A DNA stretch of 64,000 bases from Bdellovibrio sp. BCCA (GCF_037996825.1 NZ_JBBNAC010000001.1:1178001-1242000), one strand, 5' to 3'; counted from the stretch's first letter, positions 35,274-44,515 are shown. Made by a program: numbers and translations. The notes: generated from the letters alone by a model not told the origin.

Positions 35274-36059
35274 ATGGAGCTTCTAGGATACATAGGTGCC
35301 GCTTTAATCGGAGTCTCCTTGGGGCTCTTAGGTGGGGGAGGTTCGATTTTGTCAGTGCCTCTTTTTGTGTACTTCTTTGCACTTCCACCAACGCAAGCGA
35401 CAAGTTATTCGCTTTTTGTGGTGGGTGTCGCTAGTGCTGTTGGATTTGCAAAAGCGTGGAAGGCGGGGAACATCCATTTATCTAGCGGGGTCCTTTTTGC
35501 GATCCCCTCTTTTTTGGGAGTTCTTTTTATTCGTCGGTTTTTAATGCCGTACATTCCGGAAAATATGAATCTGCTAAGTTGGAATGTCTCGAAAGAATTT
35601 TTAGTGATGACCAGTTTCGCTCTTGTGATGTTAACGGCCTCTCTATCGATGTTGCGTCCGCGCAAGAATACAGCCCTGGTTGAAAAAACGGCTCCTTTGA
35701 GTTTTGCACTACAAGCTTTCTTGGTGGGGTCCGTGACTGGTTTTGTTGGCGCCGGAGGAGGCTTTCTTATTGTCCCGGCTTTGGTCGTTTTAGGTGGACT
35801 CACAATGAAACACGCCGTGGGCACTTCATTGGGGGTTATTGCGGTGAACTCACTTTTGGGATTTGCAAGTGACGTGGCAGTCAACACCGCTGTAGATTTC
35901 AGTTTTCTTCTTTTGGTCACATCTATTGCTGTTGGCGGGATTTTTGTCGGTTCCTATTTAGGAAAAAGAACTTCAGAGGCCCAATTAAAACCGGCGTTTG
36001 GTGTCTTCGTTCTCATATTGGGGACAGGAATTTTTGCGCAGCAACTTACGAAATTATAA
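35274..36059 (+). CDS. TauE/SafE family sulfite/sulfonate exporter
   Basis: 261 residues from ATG 35274, which has AAAGGAGAT upstream; a frame starting 19 codons earlier lies inside the previous gene. About eight hydrophobic segments with the two family repeats LGLLGGGGSILSVPLFVYF and VTGFVGAGGGFLIVPALVVLGG. It would export sulfite formed when persulfides are oxidised. Last gene of the rhodanese-YeeE-YedE-TauE operon. Confidence 0.9.
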   Translation: MELLGYIGAALIGVSLGLLGGGGSILSVPLFVYFFALPPTQATSYSLFVVGVASAVGFAKAWKAGNIHLSSGVLFAIPSFLGVLFIRRFLMPYIPENMNLLSWNVSKEFLVMTSFALVMLTASLSMLRPRKNTALVEKTAPLSFALQAFLVGSVTGFVGAGGGFLIVPALVVLGGLTMKHAVGTSLGVIAVNSLLGFASDVAVNTAVDFSFLLLVTSIAVGGIFVGSYLGKRTSEAQLKPAFGVFVLILGTGIFAQQLTKL

Positions 36060-36063
36060 ATTT

Positions 36064-36103
36064 GACCTCAGCCTCTTAAGGATTACGATTTAAAGGTGAG
36101 GTC
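36064..36103 (+). promoter_or_regulatory. Leader hairpin overlapping the acsA ribosome site
   Basis: GACCTCA (36064-36070) and TGAGGTC (36097-36103) are perfectly complementary; the right arm includes the GGTGAGG ribosome site of acsA. Only 7 bp with a 26-nt loop, so it may be chance. Confidence 0.3.
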
Positions 36104-36106
36104 TAT

Positions 36107-38044
36107 ATGCACAAAGAAATTTATCCTGTTCCCTCTGAAGTCGCTAAAAATGCTTTTATCAATGAAGAGAAGTACAAAGAAATGTACGAACGTTCGGTCA
36201 AAGACCCTGAAGGATTTTGGGCCGAACAAGCGGAGCGATTAGAGTGGTTTAAAAAATGGGATAAGGTCAAAGAGACTTCTTTCAAAAAACCTGTCAGCAT
36301 TAAATGGTACCAAGGCGGAAAACTCAATGTCTCTTACAACTGCATTGACCGCCACTTGGCAAAGCGTGGTGATAAAGTCGCTATGCTGTGGGAGCCGGAC
36401 AATCCTTCTGTTCCAGTCAGAAAAATCACTTACAAAGAACTGCACAAAGAAGTCTGTCGTTTTGCAAACGTTCTAAAAAAAATGGGCGTAAAAAAAGGCG
36501 ATGTTGTCACGATTTACATGCCTATGATTCCAGAGACTGCTTTTGCGATGCTGGCTTGCACGCGTATTGGTGCTGTTCATTCGGTTGTTTTCGGCGGTTT
36601 TGCTCCGGACTCTATCGCTGACCGAGTCAATGACGGAGAATCTAAATTTGTTATCACGGCCGATGCTGGTTACCGTGGAAGCAAATTGATTGCTCTTAAA
36701 GAAAACATCGACAAGGCTTTGCAAAAAGCTCCGATCGCACAAAAGGTCGTTGTTGTTAAATACGCCAACAATCAAATCGATATGCAGAAGGATCGCGATT
36801 TCTGGTACCACGATCTTATTAACGAAGTCAGTGATCAATGTGAACCGGAACACATGGATGCAGAAGATCCATTGTTCCTTCTTTACACATCAGGTTCGAC
36901 GGGAAAACCCAAAGGAGTGTTGCACACAACAGGCGGCTATCTGGTTTACGCCAGCATGACTCATCAGTATGTTTTTGATTATCATGAAAACGATATTTAC
37001 TGGTGCTCTGCGGATGTTGGTTGGGTGACAGGGCATAGTTACATTGTCTATGGCCCTCTGGCAAATGGAGCGACGACGCTGTTCTTCGAAGGTATTCCGA
37101 ATTACCCAACGCCGTCTCGTTTTTGGGAGATTGTAGATAAACATCAAGTCACGATTTTTTATACTTCACCAACAGCCATTCGTTCATTAATGCGTGAAGG
37201 GGATGGTTTCGTCACGAAGACGTCTCGCCAGTCATTGCGTATTTTAGGTTCTGTCGGAGAGCCCATCAATCCAGAAGCTTGGATTTGGTATCACGATGTT
37301 GTCGGCAATAAACGTTGTCCTATTGTTGATACTTGGTGGCAGACCGAAACGGGAGGAATTTTAATCACTCCTCTGCCAGGAGCCACACCTACAAAACCGG
37401 GTTCGGCGACTCGTCCTTTTTTTGGTATTCAGCCAAAACTTCTTACGAATGAAGGACAAGAAATTTCCGGACCTGGCGAAGGTGTTTTGGTAATTGCAGA
37501 TTCTTGGCCGGGACAAATGCGCACGGTGTACCGCGATCACAAACGTTTTGAAGATACGTATTTTTCTAATTACGCCGGATTTTATTTTACAGGGGATGGT
37601 TGCCGTCGTGATGAAGATGGCTACTACTGGATCACAGGTCGCGTGGATGACGTGATCAATGTTTCGGGGCATCGTCTGGGAACGGCTGAGATTGAGTCGG
37701 CTTTGGTGTCGCACCACAAAGTCGCTGAAGCTGCGGTGGTTGGTTATCCTCACGATATCAAAGGTCAGGGGATCTACGCTTTTGTGACCTTAAAGACCGG
37801 AGAGACGCCAAGTGAGGAGCTTCGCAAGGACCTTATCCAGTGTGTGAGAAAAGAGATCGGCCCGATTGCGACTCCGGACTTGATTCAGTGGGCACCACGA
37901 CTTCCTAAAACGCGCTCAGGGAAAATCATGCGTCGAATCTTGCGTAAGATCGCTGAAAACCATCCAGATCAATTAGGTGACACGACAACTCTGTCAGAGC
38001 CGGGTGTAGTCCAAGAACTGGTGGACAATAGAATGAATAAATGA
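36107..38044 (+). CDS. acsA: Acetyl-CoA synthetase
   Basis: 645 residues, full length. Adenylate-forming motifs: [16 protein letters not shown] (P-loop), [30 protein letters not shown] (hinge) and [13 protein letters not shown] with the Lys that is usually acetylated to switch the enzyme off. It activates acetate with ATP and CoA for the TCA cycle or lipid synthesis, useful to a predator living on prey amino acids and fatty acids. Single gene, 47 nt after the TauE gene. Confidence 0.97.
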   Translation: MHKEIYPVPSEVAKNAFINEEKYKEMYERSVKDPEGFWAEQAERLEWFKKWDKVKETSFKKPVSIKWYQGGKLNVSYNCIDRHLAKRGDKVAMLWEPDNPSVPVRKITYKELHKEVCRFANVLKKMGVKKGDVVTIYMPMIPETAFAMLACTRIGAVHSVVFGGFAPDSIADRVNDGESKFVITADAGYRGSKLIALKENIDKALQKAPIAQKVVVVKYANNQIDMQKDRDFWYHDLINEVSDQCEPEHMDAEDPLFLLYTSGSTGKPKGVLHTTGGYLVYASMTHQYVFDYHENDIYWCSADVGWVTGHSYIVYGPLANGATTLFFEGIPNYPTPSRFWEIVDKHQVTIFYTSPTAIRSLMREGDGFVTKTSRQSLRILGSVGEPINPEAWIWYHDVVGNKRCPIVDTWWQTETGGILITPLPGATPTKPGSATRPFFGIQPKLLTNEGQEISGPGEGVLVIADSWPGQMRTVYRDHKRFEDTYFSNYAGFYFTGDGCRRDEDGYYWITGRVDDVINVSGHRLGTAEIESALVSHHKVAEAAVVGYPHDIKGQGIYAFVTLKTGETPSEELRKDLIQCVRKEIGPIATPDLIQWAPRLPKTRSGKIMRRILRKIAENHPDQLGDTTTLSEPGVVQELVDNRMNK

Positions 38045-38054
38045 TAATTCGTGA

Positions 38055-38079
38055 GCGGTAGCCCGCAGAGCGTAAGGCC
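38055..38079 (+). repeat. GC-rich 25-mer related to 43942-43966
   Basis: GCGGtaGCCcGCAGAGCGtA, continuing aGGCC, matches 20 of 25 positions with a segment at the end of ychJ. Both are in GC-rich stretches unlike their surroundings. May be part of a small dispersed repeat. Confidence 0.4.
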
Positions 38080-38115
38080 AGGAGCCTGCAGCAGCAGCGA
38101 CTCAAGGAGAAGACT

Positions 38116-38634
38116 ATGACACAATTGATGACTTTGGTTTTGATGGTGCTTGCAGCAGCTTTCAGTCGTTTGATTCCACATCCCTGGAATTTTACAGCAA
38201 TCGGAGCGATGGCGCTTTTTGGTGGTGCTTACTTCCCATCTAAAAAATTGTCTTTGGTCATTCCTTTGGCAGCGTTGTTCGTAAGCGATCTTGTTTTAGG
38301 TCTGCACTCGACAATGGTTTTTGTCTACGTGGCTTTCGCAGCGATCGTTCTTTTGGGTTGGACTTTGCGTGAATCAAAGAGTGTTGTGCGTATCGGAACT
38401 TTGTCCCTTGTAACAAGTTCTTTGTTCTTCCTGATTTCAAACTTCGGTGTTTGGGCGATGGAAGGAATGTACGCTCCCACATGGCAAGGTCTTGTGAACT
38501 GCTATGTGGCGGCGATTCCATTCTTTGATAACCAAATTTATGGTGATCTTTTCTTCTCTGCTTTGTTGTTCGGTGGCTACGAAGCTGTGAAATACTTTGC
38601 TCCTGAAATGCTTGGGGCGTCGGCTCAAAAGTAA
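38116..38634 (+). CDS. DUF6580 family membrane protein
   Basis: 172 residues with five to six hydrophobic segments. It matches what I recall of DUF6580 ('putative transport protein'): AAFSRLIPHPWNFTAIGAMA, GGAYF, PLAALFVSDL and SNFGVWAM, then YGDLFFSALLFGGYE. These resemble small-substrate (vitamin-type) uptake components. No riboswitch was recognised in the 71-bp leader. AAGGAGA precedes the ATG. Confidence 0.75.
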   Translation: MTQLMTLVLMVLAAAFSRLIPHPWNFTAIGAMALFGGAYFPSKKLSLVIPLAALFVSDLVLGLHSTMVFVYVAFAAIVLLGWTLRESKSVVRIGTLSLVTSSLFFLISNFGVWAMEGMYAPTWQGLVNCYVAAIPFFDNQIYGDLFFSALLFGGYEAVKYFAPEMLGASAQK

Positions 38635-38667
38635 TTCCCAAGCAAAACGTGTAACACATTTTTATTT

Positions 38668-38702
38668 TTGACACTTTCTAGGAAGTCGCAATACGACTTC
38701 CT
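38668..38702 (+). promoter_or_regulatory. Promoter with palindrome before the TIGR02147 gene
   Basis: TTGACA (38668-38673) is followed by AGGAAGTCG (38680-38688), a 5-nt loop and CGACTTCCT (38694-38702), a perfect 9-bp inverted repeat ending 2 nt before the ATG. It covers the -10 region and the only possible ribosome site (AGGAAG), so it is a likely operator or RNA switch. Confidence 0.45.
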
Positions 38703-38704
38703 TC

Positions 38705-39448
38705 ATGTCCAGATCTTCAGAATTTCTGCTCGCACAATTTAATCAACGTAAGGCAAAGAATCCGCGCTATTCACAGCGGGCGTTCGCACGTCTTTTGGGT
38801 GTTAATCCAGGCCGAGTCACGCAGTATTTCGCAGGCGAGCGTCCCATCACCGCCACAGCGGCTCAGAAAATGTCAGAGAAACTGGGACTTGATAAAGAAC
38901 AACAAGCCTATTTTTGTTATCTTACAGAGATCGATAAAAAGTCTCGCAGCGTTGTCGATCCTCGCATCTTGCGTGATGATGAACTCGCTCTTGTGGTGGA
39001 GTGGTATCACTTTGCGGTTTTGTCTTTGATTTCCACCAAAGATTTCCGATTGGATTCGGAGTGGATTTCGCGACGATTGGGAATTCCTACTTCTATCGTT
39101 GAATCTTCTTTGCAACGCCTGGAGCGCTTGAAGTTTATAACCATTGAAGACGGAAAAGCTCTGGTAGAAAAAGGTCCCATAGCGACTTCTTCGGACGTGC
39201 CTAACGAATTTTTGCGCCTCTCTCACCAAGATGCTCTTCGCCATATCGTGGATAATATTTCAGCGGTTGCCGTAGAGAAAAGAGATCTGTCCTCCATCAC
39301 ATTGGCGGTGGACGAAAAAAAACTTCCCGAAGCCAAACAGATGATCCGCACTTTCCGTCGTAAGCTCGCTAATTTTCTTTCGCAAGGAAAGAAGAGCCAG
39401 GTTTACATGATCAATGTCCAACTCTTTCCTCTTTCGAAAGAGAATTAA
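38705..39448 (+). CDS. TIGR02147 family regulator (HTH + DUF4423)
   Basis: 247 residues. The N-terminal region (ARLLGVNPGRVTQYFAGER, then AQKMSEKLGLDKEQQAYF) is a lambda-repressor-like helix-turn-helix; the rest matches DUF4423: VVEWYHFAVLSLIST, WISRRLGIPTSIVESSLQRLERLKFI and the typical ending QVYMINVQLFPLSK. This family is strongly expanded in Bdellovibrio-type and Fibrobacter genomes and is thought to regulate neighbouring secreted-protein genes. The next gene starts one base after its stop, in line with that. Confidence 0.85.
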   Translation: MSRSSEFLLAQFNQRKAKNPRYSQRAFARLLGVNPGRVTQYFAGERPITATAAQKMSEKLGLDKEQQAYFCYLTEIDKKSRSVVDPRILRDDELALVVEWYHFAVLSLISTKDFRLDSEWISRRLGIPTSIVESSLQRLERLKFITIEDGKALVEKGPIATSSDVPNEFLRLSHQDALRHIVDNISAVAVEKRDLSSITLAVDEKKLPEAKQMIRTFRRKLANFLSQGKKSQVYMINVQLFPLSKEN

Positions 39449-39449
39449 A

Positions 39450-40715
39450 ATGAAAAAATTTTTCGTGTTTCTTTTTCTTTTACCAAGTCTGTCTTTCGCT
39501 TTAGGCGGTGGAGACTGGTATGAAAAAGGGAACGGTGGTTTCGTCGTCATGTGCGACGAAAAAGCGCTGATGGTTTTTGATCTCTATGAGGCGCAAGTTC
39601 GCTACAAAATGAGCTTTGATAGTCGGGCCCTCGGCAGCCTGGATGAGCGAATTGAATATCTTTTGGCTAAATTCGATAAACACAATAAATCGCGGGCTTC
39701 GTTGTATCGCCGTTGGTATAAAGAATTTTTTCAAGAAGCGGAGTTTATTCCTAATGCGAAGTTCAATCCGACAGGGGACATTGGCTTTGGCTATATTCCA
39801 AAAAATTGTTCTTTAGAGCAGGTGGTTTTTCAAAGAGCGCCTAATATTTTAAATCAATTTCGCTACGTGATTAATCTGGATTTGTGGCAAGCGCTCTCTA
39901 TAGAAAATCAGGCCGCTTTGGTGATGCATGAGTTGATCTATCGAGAACTCACCCTTCCTCCGAATATTCACGAAAGCTCGGAAGCCGCTCGCTATTTCAA
40001 TGCACTTTTAAACTCGGAGCAGTTTCAAAAACTCAGTTATCAACAGTACATCTTAACACTGCAAGAGCTGCGTTTTTCAAAAGCTGATTATGGTGATCTC
40101 ATCATCGTAGTTGGTGAGAAAAAATTAGAGGGCGGTTGGTACAAGATTCCTGTCGATTTTTTTGATCAGGATCATCTGAAGTCGGCGACTTTAGATAACG
40201 TGCAAAATTTTAAACGTGGAAAGTTTGTCTATGACAGCCGTTGTGCTGCAGAGGCGACCGACGTTGGAACCGTGGTCTCCTTTTTTCCGCAGGGACAAAT
40301 CCGCCTTCTTGCTATTCGCCAAACTTTCCCGGATCTTTGCGGGCTTCCTTACTTTGATTATGAAAATGCAGAGACTAAACTCCGCCTGCACGGCACTCGC
40401 TGGTCATTCAATGAAGCTGGACAACTGATCACCTTAGCTGGCGACTACAATGTGAACTCGGAAGTGCAGATTGCTTTTCATCTTAAAGGGATTAAATTTG
40501 AATTTGGGGCTCAACCGCAGATCATTATCCCCCTCCTGTTTAATTTCGACGATAACGAACGAATTTCTGAGTTTATGCTAGGAACTTCAGCGTGCTTTGA
40601 TCCGGCAGAAAAAACGGTCCGCATGAATGCAACGACCGTAGGGTCAAATATTTTCTTTAATTACGAGGGCTTAGAGCGGGAAGTAGAGGCTCTCGGAGCC
40701 TGTCTCATTCCTTAA
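39450..40715 (+). CDS. Secreted protein of unknown function, partner of the TIGR02147 gene
   Basis: 421 residues from ATG 39450 (a longer frame overlaps the regulator). Signal peptide MKKFFVFLFLLPSLSFALGG. The mature protein begins DWYEKGNGGFVVMC, a 'GNGG' opening common in Bdellovibrio exported proteins, then a helical region with VMHELIYRELTLPP near residue 165; that HE..x pattern is not a clean HExxH zinc motif. The second half is beta-rich. No recognised domain. Coupled to the regulator (1-nt gap). Confidence 0.75.
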   Translation: MKKFFVFLFLLPSLSFALGGGDWYEKGNGGFVVMCDEKALMVFDLYEAQVRYKMSFDSRALGSLDERIEYLLAKFDKHNKSRASLYRRWYKEFFQEAEFIPNAKFNPTGDIGFGYIPKNCSLEQVVFQRAPNILNQFRYVINLDLWQALSIENQAALVMHELIYRELTLPPNIHESSEAARYFNALLNSEQFQKLSYQQYILTLQELRFSKADYGDLIIVVGEKKLEGGWYKIPVDFFDQDHLKSATLDNVQNFKRGKFVYDSRCAAEATDVGTVVSFFPQGQIRLLAIRQTFPDLCGLPYFDYENAETKLRLHGTRWSFNEAGQLITLAGDYNVNSEVQIAFHLKGIKFEFGAQPQIIIPLLFNFDDNERISEFMLGTSACFDPAEKTVRMNATTVGSNIFFNYEGLEREVEALGACLIP

Positions 40716-40756
40716 ACCCATTGCCAGAAGAAGGCCTTCCGGGTACAACGACGCTC

Positions 40757-41845
40757 ATGGCTTTGGATATGGCAGGTTCTTCCACAAATAAACTAGGACT
40801 TCACAGACCCATCTTAAATGGGAAGGTGAACTTTCCTTTGTGTTTGGCACCCATGGTGGGACTGACACACGTAGCTTTGCGTGAAGTGATGCGCGGATAT
40901 CTGCCGCAAGACGCATTCACAATTTGGCCGACAGAAATGCTTAACTCCCGCCGTATTCCTGGCGAAAATCTAGAAAAGACACCCGAGACAATGCGTGCGT
41001 CCCACGAAACGGGCTTAGTTCCACAAATTCTAGGAAATGAAGAAGACGCCATCGCGGAAAGTGTAAAGCGTTTGATTGAGTGGGGAGCGGAAGCCATCGA
41101 CATCAACATGGGTTGTCCTGTGCAAAAGGCTCTTAAGCATAACTACGGCGTGGCTTTGATGGGTGATCCTCATTACGCCGCTGAAGTCGTGCGTATGACC
41201 GTCAAAAATTCGTCGATCCCTGTCAGTGTGAAGTTGCGGGCGGTGGGAAGTACCAAAGAATTTGACGAGCTTTTAAGCTTTGTTTCAGGTCTTCGAAATT
41301 CAGGCGCAAGCTGGGTGTGTTTGCATCCCAGAACGGCAGCACAGAAACGCCGCGGTTCGGCGGATTGGGAGCAAATCAAGCAGCTTCACAAGGCGGTTGA
41401 TTTTCCTGTGATTGGAAATGGCGATATTCAAACTTCTGAAGATGCGATCATGATGCTGCAAGAAACCGGTTGCGATATGGCGATGGCCGGTCGCGGATTG
41501 GCAGCTCGTCCGTGGATGTTGTGGCAGCTCGGTGAAGACTTAGGTTTTGCCGCTCCTTTAGGTAAAGAAGGTCTGAAAGCTCCTCGCACAGCTGAAGAAG
41601 AGGGTGCTGAGTACGGAAAGTGTTTATTAAAACTAATCGAGCGTTGCCGTCATTATTTTGGCGAAGACCTTGCGATGAGAAAAGTGCGTTTCTATGTGCG
41701 CACAACAAGTGTGTGGCTGCCGTTTGGAAATACTTTGGTGGGAATTTGTGCGAAAGCAAAAAACATCGAAGAGATGACGGCAGGAGTTGCGAAATTTTTT
41801 GAGGGCTCTATCGAAATGAGTCCTCGCACAGAATTAAGGCAGTAG
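40757..41845 (+). CDS. tRNA-dihydrouridine synthase family protein
   Basis: 362 residues from ATG 40757; a TTG at 40721 would add 12 residues. FMN TIM barrel: LAPMVGLTHVALREV, DINMGCPVQKALKHNYGVALM with the catalytic Cys, SVKLRAVG, VCLHPRTAAQKRRGSADW, GNGDI and MAGRGLAARPWML. Reduces uridines in tRNA using NADPH. Closer to the broad DusA/B group than to the DusC-like paralogue 1.7 kb away. Followed by a methyltransferase 8 nt downstream. Confidence 0.9.
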   Translation: MALDMAGSSTNKLGLHRPILNGKVNFPLCLAPMVGLTHVALREVMRGYLPQDAFTIWPTEMLNSRRIPGENLEKTPETMRASHETGLVPQILGNEEDAIAESVKRLIEWGAEAIDINMGCPVQKALKHNYGVALMGDPHYAAEVVRMTVKNSSIPVSVKLRAVGSTKEFDELLSFVSGLRNSGASWVCLHPRTAAQKRRGSADWEQIKQLHKAVDFPVIGNGDIQTSEDAIMMLQETGCDMAMAGRGLAARPWMLWQLGEDLGFAAPLGKEGLKAPRTAEEEGAEYGKCLLKLIERCRHYFGEDLAMRKVRFYVRTTSVWLPFGNTLVGICAKAKNIEEMTAGVAKFFEGSIEMSPRTELRQ

Positions 41846-41853
41846 ATTTTAAG

Positions 41854-42510
41854 ATGAATTGCCTGCTATGCCAATCCCCCCATTCAGCACCTTTTAAAGT
41901 AGAGAAAAAGCCGGAGAGAAGCTATTTCCATTGTGCCGAGTGTGATCTCATCTTTATGAATCCTGTAGAACGTTTGAGCCCGCAAGATGAAAAAGCGCGC
42001 TACGACAATCACGAAAATCAGGGAAGTGCGGGACACATCGCTTTTCTAGAGCCTTTAGTAAAAGACATCGATACTTATTTTAAATCCGCAGGCCTTGCGC
42101 GCACGCAACTTTCGATGTTGGATTTTGGATGTGGTCCGAAGCCTTCACTTTCAGTCCTTTTTGAGATGAAGGGTTATAAAACGTCGAACTACGATTTGTT
42201 CTATCACCCAGATCAAGACCAGCTTCGTCGCACTTATCATTTCGTCACAAGCACTGAGGTGTGGGAGCATTTTTATAATCCACGCCAAGAAATTGAAAAA
42301 CTGCTTCGTCTTGTAAAATCCGGCGGCCTTTTAGGTGTTATGACCTCCGCTCATCGCGGGGAGGCGGCCTTTCATGATTGGCATTATCGTCGTGATCTTA
42401 CGCACGTCGTGTTCTTTTCTGAAAAAAGCATGGAGTGGATTGCGCGCGAATTTAAATTGCACGTGATCAAAGCAAAAAGTCCGTATTGGATTTTTCAAAA
42501 AATGTTTTAA
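41854..42510 (+). CDS. Class I SAM-dependent methyltransferase with zinc ribbon
   Basis: 218 residues. An N-terminal zinc ribbon (CLLCQSP, then FHCAECDLIFMNP) and a Rossmann methyltransferase domain: MLDFGCGPKPSLSVLF (SAM loop) and STEVWEHFYNPRQEIEKLLRLVKSGGLLGVMT (motif IV-V of Methyltransf_23 type). The substrate is unknown; ribbon-methyltransferases of this kind modify small molecules, glycans or rRNA. It overlaps nothing and ends 3 nt from the convergent Dus gene. Confidence 0.85.
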   Translation: MNCLLCQSPHSAPFKVEKKPERSYFHCAECDLIFMNPVERLSPQDEKARYDNHENQGSAGHIAFLEPLVKDIDTYFKSAGLARTQLSMLDFGCGPKPSLSVLFEMKGYKTSNYDLFYHPDQDQLRRTYHFVTSTEVWEHFYNPRQEIEKLLRLVKSGGLLGVMTSAHRGEAAFHDWHYRRDLTHVVFFSEKSMEWIAREFKLHVIKAKSPYWIFQKMF

Positions 42511-42513
42511 TTT

Positions 42514-43464
42514 CTACTGACAGATACGCTCAAGATATTCTTTAAACTCAGCCGGTTTTTTTAGAATTTTGATTTCATCAAAAACTTGTTTCGCTTCGCC
42601 ATTTTTTAAAGACAAAGCCTTCAACCACTGTTTCGTGCGAGAAACCGCGAAGTAGTCGTTGATATAAAGCGTGCTCGCTTCAAAGAATTGCGGAAGCAGA
42701 GGTTTCGCTTTTTCCCAGGACATGTCTTCCACTGGTTCTTGGGAAAGACTTTGTTTGATCTGTTTAAAGATGAACGGATTGCTCATGACCCCGCGGCCGA
42801 TCATGTAGTCTTCACAGCCCGTGACTTCCACGCAGCGATGAAAATCGGCAACGTTCCAGATTTCTCCATTGGCGATAATCTTGGTTTTTGTTTTTTCTTT
42901 AATACGTGGAATCCATTCCCAATACGCAGGTGGTTTGTAACCATCGGTCTTTGTACGACAGTGAATTGTGAGCCAAGTGGCATTGGCAGCTTCCACCGCT
43001 TGGGCAATGTCAACACAGCGAGTAGGATCGTCAAATCCCAAACGGATTTTCGCCGTCACAGGAATCTCAGCGGGAATGGCTTTGCGAACTGTATCGACGA
43101 TGGTGAAAACGCGATCGCAGGATTTTAAAAGACTTGCTCCGCCGTCATGACGGTTCACCGTCTTAGCAGGGCAGCCGAAATTTAAATCAACACCCAAGGC
43201 GCCTAGCTTCACGGCTCTTTGTGCATTTAATGCCAAAGGCTCAGCATGGCCACCCAACAGTTGCACGAAGACGGGTGTTCCCCAACGAGTGCGCGAATTT
43301 GTTTTTAGCTCTGGACAGTTTTTATAAAAAACACTTTCAGGGTGCAGACGATCTGTGACTCGCAAAAACTCTGTCACGCATTGGTCAATACCACCAATAC
43401 GAGTCAGCGTATCACGCATCACCCAATCCACCACACCTTCCATCGGAGCCAAAAACAGTTTCAT
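42514..43464 (-). CDS. tRNA-dihydrouridine synthase, DusC-like
   Basis: 316 residues. It opens with MKLFLAPMEGVVDWVMRDTL, typical of DusC (tRNA-dihydrouridine 16 synthase); LNFGCPAKTVNRHDGGASLL holds the catalytic Cys; VTAKIRLGFDDPTR, LTIHCRTKTDGYKPPAYWE and IGRGVMSNPFIF complete the FMN barrel. The helical C-terminal domain is present. It ends a minus-strand run ychJ-EVE-dus. Confidence 0.9.
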   Translation of the reverse strand: MKLFLAPMEGVVDWVMRDTLTRIGGIDQCVTEFLRVTDRLHPESVFYKNCPELKTNSRTRWGTPVFVQLLGGHAEPLALNAQRAVKLGALGVDLNFGCPAKTVNRHDGGASLLKSCDRVFTIVDTVRKAIPAEIPVTAKIRLGFDDPTRCVDIAQAVEAANATWLTIHCRTKTDGYKPPAYWEWIPRIKEKTKTKIIANGEIWNVADFHRCVEVTGCEDYMIGRGVMSNPFIFKQIKQSLSQEPVEDMSWEKAKPLLPQFFEASTLYINDYFAVSRTKQWLKALSLKNGEAKQVFDEIKILKKPAEFKEYLERICQ

Positions 43465-43467
43465 GAA

Positions 43468-43926
43468 TTAAAGGCCACCCATTTTTTTAACGATGTCGAA
43501 GTGTTTCTTTTCCACAGGCTGAACAGAAAGACGGGAGCCCTTTTGTAAAACAACCATATCAGCAAGCTTCTCGTTATCGCGAAGGTCAGAAAGGCTCACA
43601 AGATTTTTAAATTTCGCAATGTATTCGACTTCCACACAAAACCAAATAGGTTTTTCTTTCGTGGCTTTGGCGTCAAAGTATTCCGATTTTTTCTCAAACT
43701 GAGTTTTATCAGGGAATGCTAGTTTCGAAACTTTCGCAATACCAGCTACCCCAGGTGGTTCCGCGTTTGAGTGATAGAACAAAACAAGATCACCGACTTG
43801 CATGTCTTTTTGCATGTAGTTGCGGGCTTGGTAATTGCGCACGCCCTCCCACGGAGTTGTTTTATCTTTGTGGAGTTGATCAATGGAATAAACATCCGGT
43901 TCGGATTTCATCAGCCAATATTTCAT
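43468..43926 (-). CDS. EVE domain protein
   Basis: 152 residues, all one EVE domain (PUA-like fold): YWLMKSEPDVYSIDQL, then TPWEGVRNYQARNYM and VGDLVLFYHSNAEPPGVAGIAKV, matching the THYN1-like family. These domains bind modified bases in RNA or DNA. It lies in a minus-strand group with ychJ and a tRNA-modifying enzyme, and its start overlaps the ychJ stop (TAATG). A role with modified RNA is plausible but not shown. Confidence 0.9.
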   Translation of the reverse strand: MKYWLMKSEPDVYSIDQLHKDKTTPWEGVRNYQARNYMQKDMQVGDLVLFYHSNAEPPGVAGIAKVSKLAFPDKTQFEKKSEYFDAKATKEKPIWFCVEVEYIAKFKNLVSLSDLRDNEKLADMVVLQKGSRLSVQPVEKKHFDIVKKMGGL

Positions 43927-44369
43927 TATTTTTTCTCCTCGGCGGACGCCGGCAGAGCGGAGGGCCGCTGGCCCGAAGCTGAAGCAGCGTCTTTGATTTT
44001 TCCAGATTTAAAAAACCATTCGCCCGCTTGTTTGCGGAAGGTGCTGACTTCGTGATGAACATACTCTTCATCATCCACGGAATAGAAAGCTTTAAACTCG
44101 ACCGTGCCTTTTGTGCCTTTTTCTTCGGCGTGCACGATTTCAAGTTTTAAAAACTTCGCTCGTTCAGCCCATTCCTTGTTGGCTTCATCGTCGATCTGAT
44201 CCAAGGTTTGTGGGTCTGTCGTGTCACGCAAGTACTGCATTTGATTTTTAGCAAACGCCGAATAGCGAGAGCGCATCAAAGCTTCCGCTGTCGGAGCCAA
44301 CGCTTTCCCTGAGTGATAAAAACCACAACATTCAACATAAGATTTTCCAGAACCACAGGGACATTTCAT
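43926..44369 (-). CDS. YchJ family protein (SEC-C motif)
   Basis: 147 residues. The N-terminal zinc motif CPCGSGKSYVECCGFYHSG is the SEC-C signature; ALMRSRYSAFAK and VEFKAFY, then EVSTFRKQAGEWFF are the YchJ core (NTF2-like). Function unknown. The last 18 residues (Ser/Ala/Pro/Glu-rich) are encoded by a very GC-rich stretch (43935-43985) related to a spacer at 38 kb, so the tail may be an acquired extension. Confidence 0.88.
   Translation of the reverse strand: MKCPCGSGKSYVECCGFYHSGKALAPTAEALMRSRYSAFAKNQMQYLRDTTDPQTLDQIDDEANKEWAERAKFLKLEIVHAEEKGTKGTVEFKAFYSVDDEEYVHHEVSTFRKQAGEWFFKSGKIKDAASASGQRPSALPASAEEKK
43942..43966 (+). repeat. GC-rich 25-mer related to 38055-38079
   Basis: GCGGacGCCgGCAGAGCGgA, continuing gGGCC; 20 of 25 positions match the spacer after acsA. 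It lies inside the 3' end of ychJ (opposite strand). Confidence 0.4.
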
Positions 44370-44419
44370 ATTTTCCCACTCTCCACAGACGTCCGTCGTC
44401 GACGCGAAGCTACCAGAAA

Positions 44420-44434
44420 AGGTACGCCGTACCT
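44420..44434. other. Short perfect palindrome in the ychJ/SDR divergent spacer
   Basis: AGGTAC-GCC-GTACCT. The 146-bp divergent spacer also holds a GACGTCCGTCGTCGACG stretch. Possible regulator site; no clear promoter boxes were found. Confidence 0.3.
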
Positions 44435-44515
44435 ATCTGTATTGCAGGGCATTATCGAGGTGCTTGATACCCTTTACGAGAGTGGGCTGTTATCGTTTTA
44501 GTTTGAGGTGAAACT

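Noticed and set aside
43938-43985. Insertion sequence end in ychJ
   Set aside because: GC-rich and related to another locus, but no transposase, terminal repeats or target duplication are visible; reported only as a weak dispersed repeat.
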